Shown here: positions 46,919 through 55,997 of the stretch, one piece after another
How the letters are laid out: each line of letters opens with the position of its first letter
Position numbering within the stretch: position 1 is the stretch's first letter
Assembly (NCBI GenBank): GCA_963677655.1
Contig: OY782089.1
Source of the DNA: Saccharicrinis sp963677655
GTDB taxonomy: Bacteria > Bacteroidota > Bacteroidia > Bacteroidales > Marinilabiliaceae
Length of the DNA: 64,000 bases
Direction: 5' to 3' (one strand)
Program-made: the position numbers and the translations under genes
Notes under the pieces: generated by a model
Seen by the model: the letters and a program-made list of their open reading frames with translations, nothing else
Database searches by the model: none
What the model was told of the DNA's origin: nothing

Positions 46919-47617
46919 CTATATCAATATTTCTCCAAACTGCTTTTTAACTTCTTCAGTTAAAACTGCACCGTCAAATAAATTAACAACCCGATGAGCA
47001 AATTCAGAATCATGTAAAGAGTGAGTAACCATTACGATAGTTGTACCTTCTTTATTTAATTCAGTAAGGAGATTCATAACCTCAAGGCCGTTTTTAGAAT
47101 CCAGATTACCCGTTGGCTCATCGGCCAATATTAATTTTGGATTTGCAACAACAGCTCTTGCAATAGCTACACGTTGTTGCTGACCTCCGGATAGTTGTTG
47201 AGGAAAATGCTTGCGACGGTGGCTGATTTTCATTCTTTCCAACACCTTTTCAATCATCTCTCTTCGTTCTTTTGCCTTATATTTTAAATATATAAGAGGT
47301 AGTTCAACATTTTCGTACACATTTAACTCATCAATAAGATTAAAGCTTTGAAATACAAATCCGATATTTCCTTTTCTAAGCTGAGTTCTGTTTCGTTCTT
47401 TCAAATGTCCAACTTCTTGTCCATCAAAAAAGTATTTACCACCGGAAGGATTGTCTAACAATCCAACAATGTTAAGTAATGTCGACTTACCACATCCCGA
47501 AGGACCCATGATAGCTACAAATTCACCTTTTTCAACATTAAGGTTTACATTATTCAAAGCGCTGGTTTCAATTTCTTCAGTGCGGAAGATTTTTGTTAAG
47601 TTTTCTGTTTTGATCAT
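46919..47617 (-). CDS. LolD/MacB-type ABC transporter ATPase
   Basis: 232 residues. Walker A GPSGCGKST, Q-loop VFQSFNLI, signature LSGGQQQRVAIARA, Walker B LILADEPTGNLDS and the switch His (VTHS) are all intact. The sequence class is that of LolD, MacB and FtsE partners of FtsX-type permeases. It lies in the same orientation as the permease genes downstream and the HlyD adaptor upstream. Confidence 0.94.
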   Translation of the reverse strand: MIKTENLTKIFRTEEIETSALNNVNLNVEKGEFVAIMGPSGCGKSTLLNIVGLLDNPSGGKYFFDGQEVGHLKERNRTQLRKGNIGFVFQSFNLIDELNVYENVELPLIYLKYKAKERREMIEKVLERMKISHRRKHFPQQLSGGQQQRVAIARAVVANPKLILADEPTGNLDSKNGLEVMNLLTELNKEGTTIVMVTHSLHDSEFAHRVVNLFDGAVLTEEVKKQFGEILI

Positions 47618-47682
47618 AATTCAAGTATTGGTAACAAGGTAAAGGGTGGTATGGTAATGCGGTTTTACCTTGACGTTATTTT

Positions 47683-48042
47683 TTATTTTAAGCTCTCTCT
47701 GTATGATATTAATTTTTGAATTTTTGCAGATAATACACGTGATTGTTGAATGAGATGATCTAAATCATCTGATATCAAATTCACTTTTTGTGCTATTATG
47801 AGTTGCGTTCTCGATTCTCCACAAGATCCTTTTGAAATCCTTAAAAATCTGAGGAATTCCTTGTTAGATTGACGGTCAAATCCTTCAGCAATGTTTGAGG
47901 GAATAGAAACAGCAGGTCTTTGCAATCGATCTCTAAGACCAAAGTCTTTATATTCTTTTAAATGATGGTAAATGTCAGCAGCAATATCAACTCCATCCTG
48001 CCAAATATTTAAATCTTCAAAGCGTTCAATTTTTTGTCTCAT
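47683..48042 (-). CDS. Four-helix-bundle protein (23S rRNA intervening-sequence / S23 family)
   Basis: 119 residues. Family marks are clear: FEDLNIWQDGVDIAADIYHHL at the start, LRDRLQRPAVSIPSNIAEGFDR in the middle, and FLRISKGSCGESRTQL. Such proteins form pentameric basic bundles, are sometimes encoded inside 23S rRNA insertions and are related to diversity-generating-retroelement accessory proteins. Here it sits between the adaptor and ATPase genes with no rRNA or reverse transcriptase near. Function unknown; it may be a passenger inserted in the operon. Confidence 0.88.
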   Translation of the reverse strand: MRQKIERFEDLNIWQDGVDIAADIYHHLKEYKDFGLRDRLQRPAVSIPSNIAEGFDRQSNKEFLRFLRISKGSCGESRTQLIIAQKVNLISDDLDHLIQQSRVLSAKIQKLISYRESLK

Positions 48043-48124
48043 ATTGAATTAGGTTATTATTTCAAAAATATAAATATTTTAATTACCATTTTCTCCTTAA
48101 CCATTTACCTTTCAACCCTTAATT

Positions 48125-49375
48125 TTACCTTAATATTATTCTATCATTATCCCCAAAAACATCATAGCTTGAGGTGATGACTTTTTCACCTTGTTCTAAT
48201 CCTTCTATGACTTCATAAAATTCTGGATTTTGTTTTCCTATTTTGATATAGCGTTTTGTTGCTTCTGTTTCTTCTTTATTAAGTACAAATATCCATTGTC
48301 CGCCAGTATTTTGGAAAAAGCTTCCGCGTTTTATAAGTACTGCATTATTTGATTCTCCTAACTTAAGTTTGATATGGTAACTTTGTCCGGTTCTTATATT
48401 TTCAGGTTTTTTACTTTCAAAAACCATATCAATGTCAAACTTTCCATTACGTACTTCCGGATATACCTTTTTGATATGTAGTTGGAAGGTATCGCTGCTT
48501 CTTTCAAAGGATCCTGTCAGTTCTCTTTCTATACGATCAATATAATGCTCGTCAATTGAAGCATTTACTTTATAATTGGTTAACACATTAATCATCCCGA
48601 TACGAGATCCCTGAGCAATTGATTGTCCCAATTCAGCATCAAGCATTCCCAGTTGACCATCAACGGGTGCTTTCACATTCAGGTTTTCAAGACGATCATA
48701 AACAAGAGAAAGGTTTTTGCGCATTTTTTCCAAATCCTCTTTTAAGGTTTTCATGGAAGTCAGGCGCATTAATGAATCATTTTTAGCTTTCAGGTAGTTT
48801 ATTCCCAATAGTTTCAGTTGGTATTCATAGTTTTCCTGAGCTCTCAGATATTCCTCTTTGGCAATTAGTCCATCTTCATAAAAAACTTTGTATTGTTCAT
48901 AAATCCTTCTGGTGCGTTTCAACTGAAATTCATTATCCAATAAATTACGTTTGGAAGAAACCAATTCCGATTCGAAACTTATTTGAGTACTACGCAGATA
49001 GTTTTCTTTTTCAGCTAAAGCAGCTTCACTATTTAATATGGTTTGATACAATTGGTTATTCTCAAGTTTAAGAATTACATCACCCTTTTTTACCATGGCT
49101 CCCTCTTCAATATATCTTTCAACAACGCGACCGCTTTCTATAGCGTCAAGGAATATAGTTGAAATGGGTTCAACCTTACCGGTAACAGTGATAAAATCAT
49201 TGAATTGATTAAACTCAACTACAGAAATTGTTACTTTGTCTTTATTAACACGATAAACCGACATGATTGAAGCAGATATCATATTGTAAACCATGAATGC
49301 CATCACAATAACACCAATACTCCAATAAATATGTTTGCGTTTTATTCCTTTCTTATGTTCGATTATTCTATCCAT
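48125..49375 (-). CDS. HlyD/MacA-type periplasmic adaptor subunit
   Basis: 416 residues. One N-terminal membrane anchor (IYWSIGVIVMAFMVYNMI), then the lipoyl half-motif (GRVVERYIEEGAMVKKGDVI), a long coiled-coil hairpin (about 105-220), the second lipoyl part (VKAPVDGQLGMLDAELGQ) and beta-barrel domains. It links an inner-membrane exporter to an outer-membrane channel; no TolC gene is seen in the window. First gene of the export locus, divergent from the NtrC-type regulator with 295 bp between. Confidence 0.92.
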   Translation of the reverse strand: MDRIIEHKKGIKRKHIYWSIGVIVMAFMVYNMISASIMSVYRVNKDKVTISVVEFNQFNDFITVTGKVEPISTIFLDAIESGRVVERYIEEGAMVKKGDVILKLENNQLYQTILNSEAALAEKENYLRSTQISFESELVSSKRNLLDNEFQLKRTRRIYEQYKVFYEDGLIAKEEYLRAQENYEYQLKLLGINYLKAKNDSLMRLTSMKTLKEDLEKMRKNLSLVYDRLENLNVKAPVDGQLGMLDAELGQSIAQGSRIGMINVLTNYKVNASIDEHYIDRIERELTGSFERSSDTFQLHIKKVYPEVRNGKFDIDMVFESKKPENIRTGQSYHIKLKLGESNNAVLIKRGSFFQNTGGQWIFVLNKEETEATKRYIKIGKQNPEFYEVIEGLEQGEKVITSSYDVFGDNDRIILR

Positions 49376-49507
49376 TTTTATTTCTTATTGCATCATTAAA
49401 TGATAAATTTCTCATGGTTTTTTATTGCATATATATATTATGTATGCTAATCCTTTACTCTTTTGTTATTAAGACAAAATTTTACTTATAACTTTCAATT
49501 TATTTTT

Positions 49508-49581
49508 ATCTAAAATTGTGCCAAATGGTGTATTGGTTTGATTTTTTGGTGTATAGCAATTGGTGTACAGCTAGAGGTGTC
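49508..49581 (-). promoter_or_regulatory. Repeated GGTGTA motifs and a sigma-54-like -24 element before the adaptor gene
   Basis: TGGTGTA occurs at 49526, 49547 and 49561, and AGGTGTC at 49575; the steps are 21, 14 and 14 bp. Next to them, on the minus strand, TTGGCAC (49518-49524) fits a sigma-54 -24 element, though the -12 position reads TAGAT rather than TTGCA. This is a candidate enhancer for the NtrC-type regulator encoded next door, acting on the exporter genes. Confidence 0.45.
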
Positions 49582-49670
49582 AAAAAACTTTACATTAAAA
49601 TGTATAAATATTTTACACACGCTTTTTTTGTTTATTTCATTCGCATATTTTTGGTTAAAATCCTGGTTCT

Positions 49671-49994
49671 ATGGTTAAAAAAGGAAATGTCTTAATCGTT
49701 GATGATAATAAAAGTATTTTAAGTGCACTTGAAATACTTTTAATGAAGAATTATAAAGTAACTTGTTTATCAAATCCAAATCTGATTACTTCAGTATTTA
49801 ATGACAATCATTTTCAACTTGTATTATTGGATATGAATTTTAAAGCTGGTGTAAACACAGGTAATGAAGGTTTATATTGGCTTAACTATATTAAAGAAAA
49901 GCATCCGGAAACTTCTGTGGTAATGATTACTGCTTATGGCGATGTAGAGTTAGCTGTTAGTGCTTTAAAAAAGGAGCTACTGATTTTATATTAA
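49671..49994 (+). CDS. NtrC-type response regulator, receiver part (5' section of a frameshifted gene)
   Basis: As read in one frame this is a 107-residue receiver with Asp11-Asp12 and phospho-acceptor Asp54 (LVLLDMNFKAG), Thr in MITAYG and Lys in ALKK. The last six residues (ELLILY) do not belong to the family. At 49967-49973 the sequence A AAA AAG stands in the slippery phase; a -1 shift there gives ALKKGATDFILKPWDN, the expected receiver ending, and joins exactly with the AAA+ frame. The whole gene would then run 49671-51037, about 455 residues, a normal NtrC length. Either programmed frameshifting, a true mutation, or a homopolymer error. Confidence 0.85.
   Translation: MVKKGNVLIVDDNKSILSALEILLMKNYKVTCLSNPNLITSVFNDNHFQLVLLDMNFKAGVNTGNEGLYWLNYIKEKHPETSVVMITAYGDVELAVSALKKELLILY
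49967..49973 (+). other. A AAA AAG slippery heptamer at the frame change
   Basis: The zero frame reads TTA AAA AAG GAG; slipping back one base after AAG gives GGA GCT ACT, which continues the conserved receiver sequence. A AAA AAG is the same heptamer used for -1 frameshifting in E. coli dnaX. No strong downstream hairpin is visible; a 5-bp stem TTGTT-AGC-AACAA follows about 40 bases later. Confidence 0.6.
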
Positions 49995-50014
49995 AGCCAT
50001 GGGACAACGCTAAG

Positions 50015-51037
50015 TTGTTAGCAACAATTGAATCAGCGATGCAATTAAGTATTTCAAAGCAAGAAGTGAGTACATTAAAGCTTAAAGAAAAGGAACTAAA
50101 GAAAGCTTTTAATAAGGAGGAAAAGTTGATCATAGGTAACTCACCTCAAATTATGAATGTTCTAAATATGATTCGAAAGGTGGCCAAAACGGATACCAAT
50201 GTTTTGATTACTGGTGAAAATGGAACTGGAAAGGAGTTGATAGCCAGAGAAATTCATCGTTTGTCAAAACGAAATCAGGAGATGATGGTGAGTGTAGATA
50301 TGGGAGCTGTTTCTGAGACATTGTTTGAAAGTGAATTGTTTGGTCATGCTAAAGGTGCCTTTACTGATGCAAAGGAAGAACGCATAGGGAAATTTGAAGT
50401 AGCAAATGATGGTACTTTATTTTTAGATGAAATAGGTAATCTTTCATTTCCGTTACAAGCAAAACTATTAGTTGCTCTTCAAAGCAGAGAAATCACCAGA
50501 ATAGGCAGTAATACTCCTATTCCAATAAATATCAGATTGGTTTGTGCAACGAATAAAAATCTGGAACAGATGGTTGCCGATAGTTTATTCAGAGAGGATT
50601 TACTATATAGAATTAATACGATTCATATTGAAATACCTCCATTGCGAGAAAGGGGAGAGGATATCTTAACTCTTGCGGATTTTTTTCTTAAGAAATATGC
50701 TTATAAGTATGAAAAACACAGTTTAAAGATAAATTATCAGGCTCAAGAAAAATTATTAGGATATCATTGGTCGGGGAATATCAGAGAGTTAGAGCATAGT
50801 ATTGAAAAGGCAGTGATTTTAAGTGAAAATCATGTATTAAAACCAGAAGACTTCTTTTTACGTCCAGCGGCCCGAAGCAGAGTTGATGCCAACTCATTAA
50901 AGTTGGAGGATATGGAAAGAAATTTAATTAACCAGGCCTTAGATAAAAATCCAGAAAATATAAGTGCAGCAGCAGATGAGTTAGGGATTACAAGGCAAAC
51001 CTTATATAATAAAATGAAAAAGTTTGGGATAAAATAG
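50015..51037 (+). CDS. NtrC-type response regulator, sigma-54-interacting AAA+ and Fis-type HTH part (3' section)
   Basis: Second frame of the split gene; the open frame actually reaches back to 49973. The AAA+ domain has Walker A TGENGTGKE, the sigma-54 contact loop as GAFTDA (GAFTGA variant), Walker B GTLFLDEIGN, and arginine fingers in LFREDLLYRIN. The C-terminus has a Fis-type helix-turn-helix (AADELGITRQTLYNKMKKFG). If translated alone, a TTG at 50015 or an ATG at 50039 could serve as start, giving an unregulated activator. The cognate kinase gene follows 72 bp later. Confidence 0.88.
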   Translation: MLATIESAMQLSISKQEVSTLKLKEKELKKAFNKEEKLIIGNSPQIMNVLNMIRKVAKTDTNVLITGENGTGKELIAREIHRLSKRNQEMMVSVDMGAVSETLFESELFGHAKGAFTDAKEERIGKFEVANDGTLFLDEIGNLSFPLQAKLLVALQSREITRIGSNTPIPINIRLVCATNKNLEQMVADSLFREDLLYRINTIHIEIPPLRERGEDILTLADFFLKKYAYKYEKHSLKINYQAQEKLLGYHWSGNIRELEHSIEKAVILSENHVLKPEDFFLRPAARSRVDANSLKLEDMERNLINQALDKNPENISAAADELGITRQTLYNKMKKFGIK

Positions 51038-51041
51038 TCTA

Positions 51042-51072
51042 CAGTTCTCAGTCATCAGTTCTCAGTCATCAG
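51042..51072 (+). repeat. Tandem 14-bp repeat, 2.2 copies
   Basis: CAGTTCTCAGTCAT occurs at 51042-51055 and 51056-51069, then CAG. It fills the gap between the NtrC-type regulator and its kinase and may change copy number by slippage, altering spacing. Confidence 0.7.
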
Positions 51073-51109
51073 AAGACTGAAACCACTAACCCGATTAATA
51101 GAAAAAAAT

Positions 51110-52453
51110 ATGATTAAAAGATATCAGCTTAAACTTGTAATACGTCTTCTTATACTTGTTGTGTTTGCAGGAGCTACAGTTTGGAATTTTTATAATTTTC
51201 ATCCTGCTATAACAATAGTTTCAGGATTGGTGACTCTGGTTATGCTTCTAAATGTTCTTTTCTTTCAAAATAAGATTCATGAACAGATCAACTACTTTTT
51301 TGAAGCGATTTTAAATGATGATTTTAGTCTGAATACTTATAGTAAATATCAAGATCCCATTTTGAGTCGTTTAAACAGCAATATGGCTCGAATTAATGAC
51401 AAAATTAAAGAGTCGATAATTGAAAACCAGCATCGTGAACAATACTTTCATGCACTTATTGAACATATAAATATAGGAGTTTTGAGTTATGATGAAAAAG
51501 GATTTGTTGTTCATGCAAATAGTGGAGCTAAAGAATTATTTGGTTTATCGCAATTGACCCATATAAAACAATTGGAAAAGTTTAACTCAAATGTTGCAGA
51601 TCGAATCATTCAAATGAAAACACAAGAGCAGCAAATGATTCAGGTTCCGGGTATAGAGCATAAACAAACATTACTAATTAAATCTATGCCATTTTACAGT
51701 CAGAATCAGCAATTAATATTGTTAACCATTCAGGATATTGATCAGCAATTAGACGAAAAGGAACTGGATTCGTGGTTAAAACTAATTAGAGTATTAACAC
51801 ATGAAATAATGAATGGAATAGCACCTATAACATCTTTGTCGCAAAGTTTATTAGATTTCTTTACTAATGAAGGAGAACCAGTATCAAAAGAAAATTTAGA
51901 TGAGGATATGATTGAAGCTACAATTAGAGGGCTTTCTGTTATTAATGATCAGGGAGAAGGATTGATTCGATTTGTGGATTTGTATCGTAAATTGACTCGT
52001 TTACCAAAACTAAACAAAAAAGAATTTAAATTAAAGCCATTTCTTGAGAAGAATATCATTTTATGTAAAGCTGGATCGTATGGATATACTGTTGATATAC
52101 AATTAAAAATCAATGAGGATACGGTTATTAATGCCGATGAAAAGCTTTTAGCTCAGGTTATCATTAATATTATTAAAAATGGTTGCGACGCATTACAAGG
52201 TATTGATCAACCACAAATAATTATTGAAAATAAAATTAATAGGCAAAATCAAACAGAAATAGCAATTCAAAATAATGGTCCTGAAATTCCAGAGGAGGTT
52301 CTGAATGAGATTTTTGTTCCGTTTTTTACCACTAAAGAGGATGGAAGTGGAATTGGATTAAGTCTTTCAAAACAAATCATGCGCTTACATGGAGGAACAT
52401 TAAAAGTACATTCGACAAATGAAAAGACAACGTTTACTTTGATTTTAAATTAG
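51110..52453 (+). CDS. PAS-containing sensor histidine kinase, partner of the NtrC-type regulator
   Basis: 447 residues. Two membrane helices at the start (LVIRLLILVVFAGATVW and ITIVSGLVTLVMLLNVLFF) with almost no periplasmic loop, then a PAS domain (about 110-225), a His-phosphoacceptor helix (LIRVLTHEIMNGIAPITSLSQ) and an ATPase domain (NIIKNGCDAL, FFTTKEDGSGIGLSLSKQI). The near-absence of a periplasmic domain suggests it senses membrane or cytosolic state. Same strand as the split regulator, 72 bp downstream. Confidence 0.92.
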   Translation: MIKRYQLKLVIRLLILVVFAGATVWNFYNFHPAITIVSGLVTLVMLLNVLFFQNKIHEQINYFFEAILNDDFSLNTYSKYQDPILSRLNSNMARINDKIKESIIENQHREQYFHALIEHINIGVLSYDEKGFVVHANSGAKELFGLSQLTHIKQLEKFNSNVADRIIQMKTQEQQMIQVPGIEHKQTLLIKSMPFYSQNQQLILLTIQDIDQQLDEKELDSWLKLIRVLTHEIMNGIAPITSLSQSLLDFFTNEGEPVSKENLDEDMIEATIRGLSVINDQGEGLIRFVDLYRKLTRLPKLNKKEFKLKPFLEKNIILCKAGSYGYTVDIQLKINEDTVINADEKLLAQVIINIIKNGCDALQGIDQPQIIIENKINRQNQTEIAIQNNGPEIPEEVLNEIFVPFFTTKEDGSGIGLSLSKQIMRLHGGTLKVHSTNEKTTFTLILN

Positions 52454-52569
52454 ATCTTTTTGCAAAAAAGGTTGTATATTTAGTTATAAACTTTCCAGCT
52501 TTTCAAATGAACATCTATTCCACAATAAATGCTTTGCCCTTTAAAACTAATTGTACTAAATTCACTTTT

Positions 52570-52637
52570 CATAAGTCTTCTGTTTAGTTATACTTGAATT
52601 TTGCTTATTTCAATTTACTAATTCTAGAAGACTTATG
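52570..52637. repeat. 12-bp perfect inverted repeat, 44-bp loop
   Basis: CATAAGTCTTCT (52570-52581) and AGAAGACTTATG (52626-52637). It lies about 115 bp after the kinase stop codon in a convergent gap. The loop is AT-rich. Confidence 0.6.
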
Positions 52638-52894
52638 CTTTTACAAACATACAGCCTGAGTTTCTACATAAAATTATAGATTCAAAGCTCTTATAAATAG
52701 TGAGGTTCAACTAAATTAAAAAAAGAATAGCGGGCTATTTTGAGTAATTTAAAGGAAGAATATCGCTGTTTATAAGTGAATTATTTGAGCTTTACCATAA
52801 AAAACAGATCTACTTCGTTAAATTTCTTGAGCAAGCCTTGCTAGCCTTTTAAAATTTGCCTTGTATATCAGCTTTTATGATACTTTGAATTCTA

Positions 52895-52922
52895 AAATTT
52901 TAATCGAACCCAGGTTATTATG
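52895..52922 (-). repeat. 28-bp interspersed intergenic repeat, copy 2
   Basis: Its reverse complement matches 25366-25393 at 26 of 28 positions. It lies 13 bp after the hybrid kinase stop codon. Confidence 0.6.
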
Positions 52923-52935
52923 TGTAGGATCATTG

Positions 52936-55605
52936 TTATTTAACAACCAAGTATTTATTCACCAATTCAAATAACTTTTCTTTGTTTATTGGTTTTGAAA
53001 TAAAGTCGTCGCAACCATATTTTAAAGCTAATTGTTTATCAGGTTCTGTCGAATATGCTGTCTGTGCAATAATTGGAAGGTTTGGGAATCGAGATTTTAT
53101 CTTTTCTGTTGCCTCGTGTCCATTTAATATTGGCATTTTAATATCCATTAAAACAATGTCAACATTATTGTTATCTATACAATAATCAACCGCCTCTTGT
53201 CCGTTTTTTGCATGTAGTAGTCTGTAATTCCCCTTAACTTCCTGTTCAAATAGAGTTTTGATATACAGATAATTTATTTCTTCATCCTCCGCAACAAGAA
53301 TGGTGTTTTTTTTATTTAATGTTAGATTGTTAGGATTACTCTTAAATTCACCTTTATTTTTAATCAAGACAGGCTTGTATGGAATGTTTACATAAAAAGT
53401 TGAACCTTTCCCTTTTTCTGAATCTAACGTAATGTCACCACCCAAAAGGTTTGCATTTTCTTTTGAAATGGATAATCCTAATCCCAGACCTCCATGTTTC
53501 AGAGATATTTCTTTTTCTTCTTGAGAAAAACGTTCAAAAACCTTTTCATGTTTTATTGGTGAAATACCAATTCCTGTATCTTTTACATATAAAATCAAAC
53601 TTGATTTTCTTATGTAATAACCAAATTCAACATAACCCTGACTTGTAAATTTTAAAGCATTTTCGAGTAAATTGCCCAATATTTTATTTAGTTTTAACTT
53701 GTCTGTAACAATATAGCTTTCCTTATCAGGCAATGCTTTCTTTAAATATAAGGGAAGATTTCTTGCTTTCAATTTAAAAATTGAAAAATTCTCCATTAGT
53801 ATTTCATTCAGGCAAAATTCCGCTTCATTGAGCTTTTCCTGTTTCTTCTCTAAGGTTGATATTTCCAAAATATCATCAATTATCCTTAATAACTGGTGAC
53901 TACTGTTTTGTACAATTTTTGTATAGTACTTTCGCATATCTGGGCTTAAATCTGGAATATCAAGCATATCTGAAAAACCTATAATACCATTCATTGGAGT
54001 TCGAACCTCATGCGACATATTGTTAATAAATTCTGTTTTCAAGAGGTTGGCTTCTTCTGCTTTTTCTTTGGCAGAACGAAGTTCTTCTTCAGCATTTTTT
54101 CGTTCTGTAATTTCGTGATAATTACCTAATATTCCATTGATATCATTATTATGCAAAAGATTTGTAACTATTATTTCAATCCATACATAATTTCCGTCTT
54201 TTCGTTTATACAAGACTTCTGTTGTCCCTGTGGCATTTGGTTCAGTTAAAATTGAATAAAAAAAACTCTGGGCTACATCTAAAGAGTCAGGATGGAGATT
54301 ATCCCATACACTTTTTTCAATAAGTTCTTCAGGTGTCCAACCAAACAACTTTGTTATATTCGGACTTTTATATTTAATTATTCCATCTTGATCAATAATG
54401 ACTATTACATCTCCGATATTTGAAACCATTGCATTTTTTATTGCTTCACTTTTTCGCAGTGCTTCTTCGGCATGTTTGCTTTCTGTTATCTCCAAAAAAG
54501 AGGCTACAAAATGGTCTGGAGATGTTTGAAAGCCAACACAATCATACCACCGATTGTTTTGTTGCAAATGTTGTTGAAATCGGATAGTCTCTCCATATCG
54601 AGCACATTTTTCGAAAGTACCTATCCAATCGAACGAATCATTTTCAATGCCAGGAAAAGCCTCTGTTGCAAGTTTACCTTTGGGATCAACTCCTGTAAGA
54701 TTCTGATAGTTCTTATTGGCATCCAAAAAATAGTAGTCGACAGCTATGTCATTATCATCATAGATCATACGATGATAGGCTATACCTATAGGACTTTTCC
54801 CAAATAGAGCACGAAACTTTGTTTCGCTTAATTGAATGGCATTCTCCGCTTTTCTTTGTTCAGTAATATCTTTAAATGTACAATAAGTTTGTTTGAATGT
54901 CCCGTCTTTATTATATCCTATACATCCTTCGAAGGAAACGTAAATATCTGATTGATCTTTTCTTAGCATGTGAAATTCCACATCGTGAATACATCCCTGC
55001 TTTTTAAAAATAGGGAAATTCTTCCTGAAGTGTTGCACAAAACTTGGATGTAAAAAATCGCCGAACCATTTGCCTACAACCTCATCTCGTTCATAACCCA
55101 ATATTTTGAGCCATGCAGGATTTACATCAATAATGTAACCATCAAAATCGAGCGATTGGTAGGCTAGTGGGGCATTGACATACATTGCCCTATATTTTTC
55201 TTCACTTTCTATAAGTTTTGTTTCATATTTCTTTAAGTATGTAATATCATTATAGCTTTCAATAACAAAATTTACTTCCTCTCTATCGTTTAAAATTGGA
55301 CTTGTTGTAATTTCATAAATAGTCTCATACTTTTCATTAAATAAGTTTTTATTTATTTCTTTATGACTTTTTGCGCTTGTAAAAGTTTTTAATGCAGGAC
55401 ATTCAGTGCATGGTATTTTTCTGTTATGAAAGACTTCATAACAAAATTTATCCAATATAGTTTCTTCCTCCATAATTTTAGAACGAATCCAATGGTTGGT
55501 GTATTTTATCTTTAAATCCTTATCTAAAACAATTACTCCTTCCTGAATAAAATCTATGAGTTTATTATTTAGGAAATTTAAATCGTTGTTATTATCCATT
55601 TGCAT
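52936..55605 (-). CDS. Soluble hybrid histidine kinase with four PAS domains and a receiver
   Basis: 889 residues with no membrane helix. Domains in order: PAS1 (about 12-125, with a Cys set in CTECPAL), PAS2 (about 135-255), PAS3 (about 265-380), PAS4 (about 390-510), His-phosphoacceptor (NNMSHEVRTPMNGIIGFSDML), ATPase (LGNLLENALKFT, GLGLGLSISKENA) and a C-terminal receiver with LMDIKMPILNG. No DNA-binding domain, so output passes by phosphorelay to an unknown partner. It stands alone, convergent to the kinase at 51110-52453 and 390 bp from the next operon. Ligand unknown. Confidence 0.91.
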   Translation of the reverse strand: MQMDNNNDLNFLNNKLIDFIQEGVIVLDKDLKIKYTNHWIRSKIMEEETILDKFCYEVFHNRKIPCTECPALKTFTSAKSHKEINKNLFNEKYETIYEITTSPILNDREEVNFVIESYNDITYLKKYETKLIESEEKYRAMYVNAPLAYQSLDFDGYIIDVNPAWLKILGYERDEVVGKWFGDFLHPSFVQHFRKNFPIFKKQGCIHDVEFHMLRKDQSDIYVSFEGCIGYNKDGTFKQTYCTFKDITEQRKAENAIQLSETKFRALFGKSPIGIAYHRMIYDDNDIAVDYYFLDANKNYQNLTGVDPKGKLATEAFPGIENDSFDWIGTFEKCARYGETIRFQQHLQQNNRWYDCVGFQTSPDHFVASFLEITESKHAEEALRKSEAIKNAMVSNIGDVIVIIDQDGIIKYKSPNITKLFGWTPEELIEKSVWDNLHPDSLDVAQSFFYSILTEPNATGTTEVLYKRKDGNYVWIEIIVTNLLHNNDINGILGNYHEITERKNAEEELRSAKEKAEEANLLKTEFINNMSHEVRTPMNGIIGFSDMLDIPDLSPDMRKYYTKIVQNSSHQLLRIIDDILEISTLEKKQEKLNEAEFCLNEILMENFSIFKLKARNLPLYLKKALPDKESYIVTDKLKLNKILGNLLENALKFTSQGYVEFGYYIRKSSLILYVKDTGIGISPIKHEKVFERFSQEEKEISLKHGGLGLGLSISKENANLLGGDITLDSEKGKGSTFYVNIPYKPVLIKNKGEFKSNPNNLTLNKKNTILVAEDEEINYLYIKTLFEQEVKGNYRLLHAKNGQEAVDYCIDNNNVDIVLMDIKMPILNGHEATEKIKSRFPNLPIIAQTAYSTEPDKQLALKYGCDDFISKPINKEKLFELVNKYLVVK

Positions 55606-55997
55606 ATAAAAAACCTTTATTATTATATTTATACGTTATATATAATTTAACGATTATTGAATCTTATCTACAACAAGCCGCTTTTTATCAAACGTAATTA
55701 TTTGATGGTGAAATTATTCAATTTAATTTTAATAAAGGAGATTAAAATTACCATAGAAGTAACTTTAATCTCCTCAAAATGCTTTATTAGGTTTATACAT
55801 TTTCGTTTAACTTTCTCCAACATCTAATATATAAGAAAAAATACGTTTTGATTATCCACTTTAACCTAAGCTTTTATGCAGTGATTAAAAAAATAAATAT
55901 GTATACATCATACCTAATGCATTTTTACAAACAATACAAATCAATGAACAAATAAACATTACTAAATAATAGCGGAGTAATATTCATAAGAACAAAC
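55606..55997. other. 392-bp gap between the ROK gene and the hybrid kinase
   Basis: Contains the hairpin at 55736-55774, and should also hold the hybrid kinase promoter. Otherwise AT-rich with nothing recognisable. Confidence 0.5.
55736..55774 (-). terminator. Strong hairpin downstream of the ROK operon, probable terminator
   Basis: AGGAGATTAAA (55736-55746) and TTTAATCTCCT (55764-55774) form a perfect 11-bp stem; the loop can add TTAC and GTAA pairs. Leftward it is followed by TTATTAAAATT rather than a clean T-run. It lies 224 bp after the ROK stop codon. Confidence 0.45.

Larger units (their letters stand above)
52454..52935. other. 482-bp convergent gap between two kinase genes
   Basis: Contains a 12-bp inverted repeat (52570-52637) that could end transcription from both sides, and copy 2 of the 28-bp interspersed repeat (52895-52922). 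No gene is credible. Confidence 0.55.

Noticed and set aside
49671..49994. The receiver as a complete stand-alone CheY-like protein
   Set aside because: The last residues break family sequence exactly where a one-base shift restores it, so a split NtrC gene explains it better.
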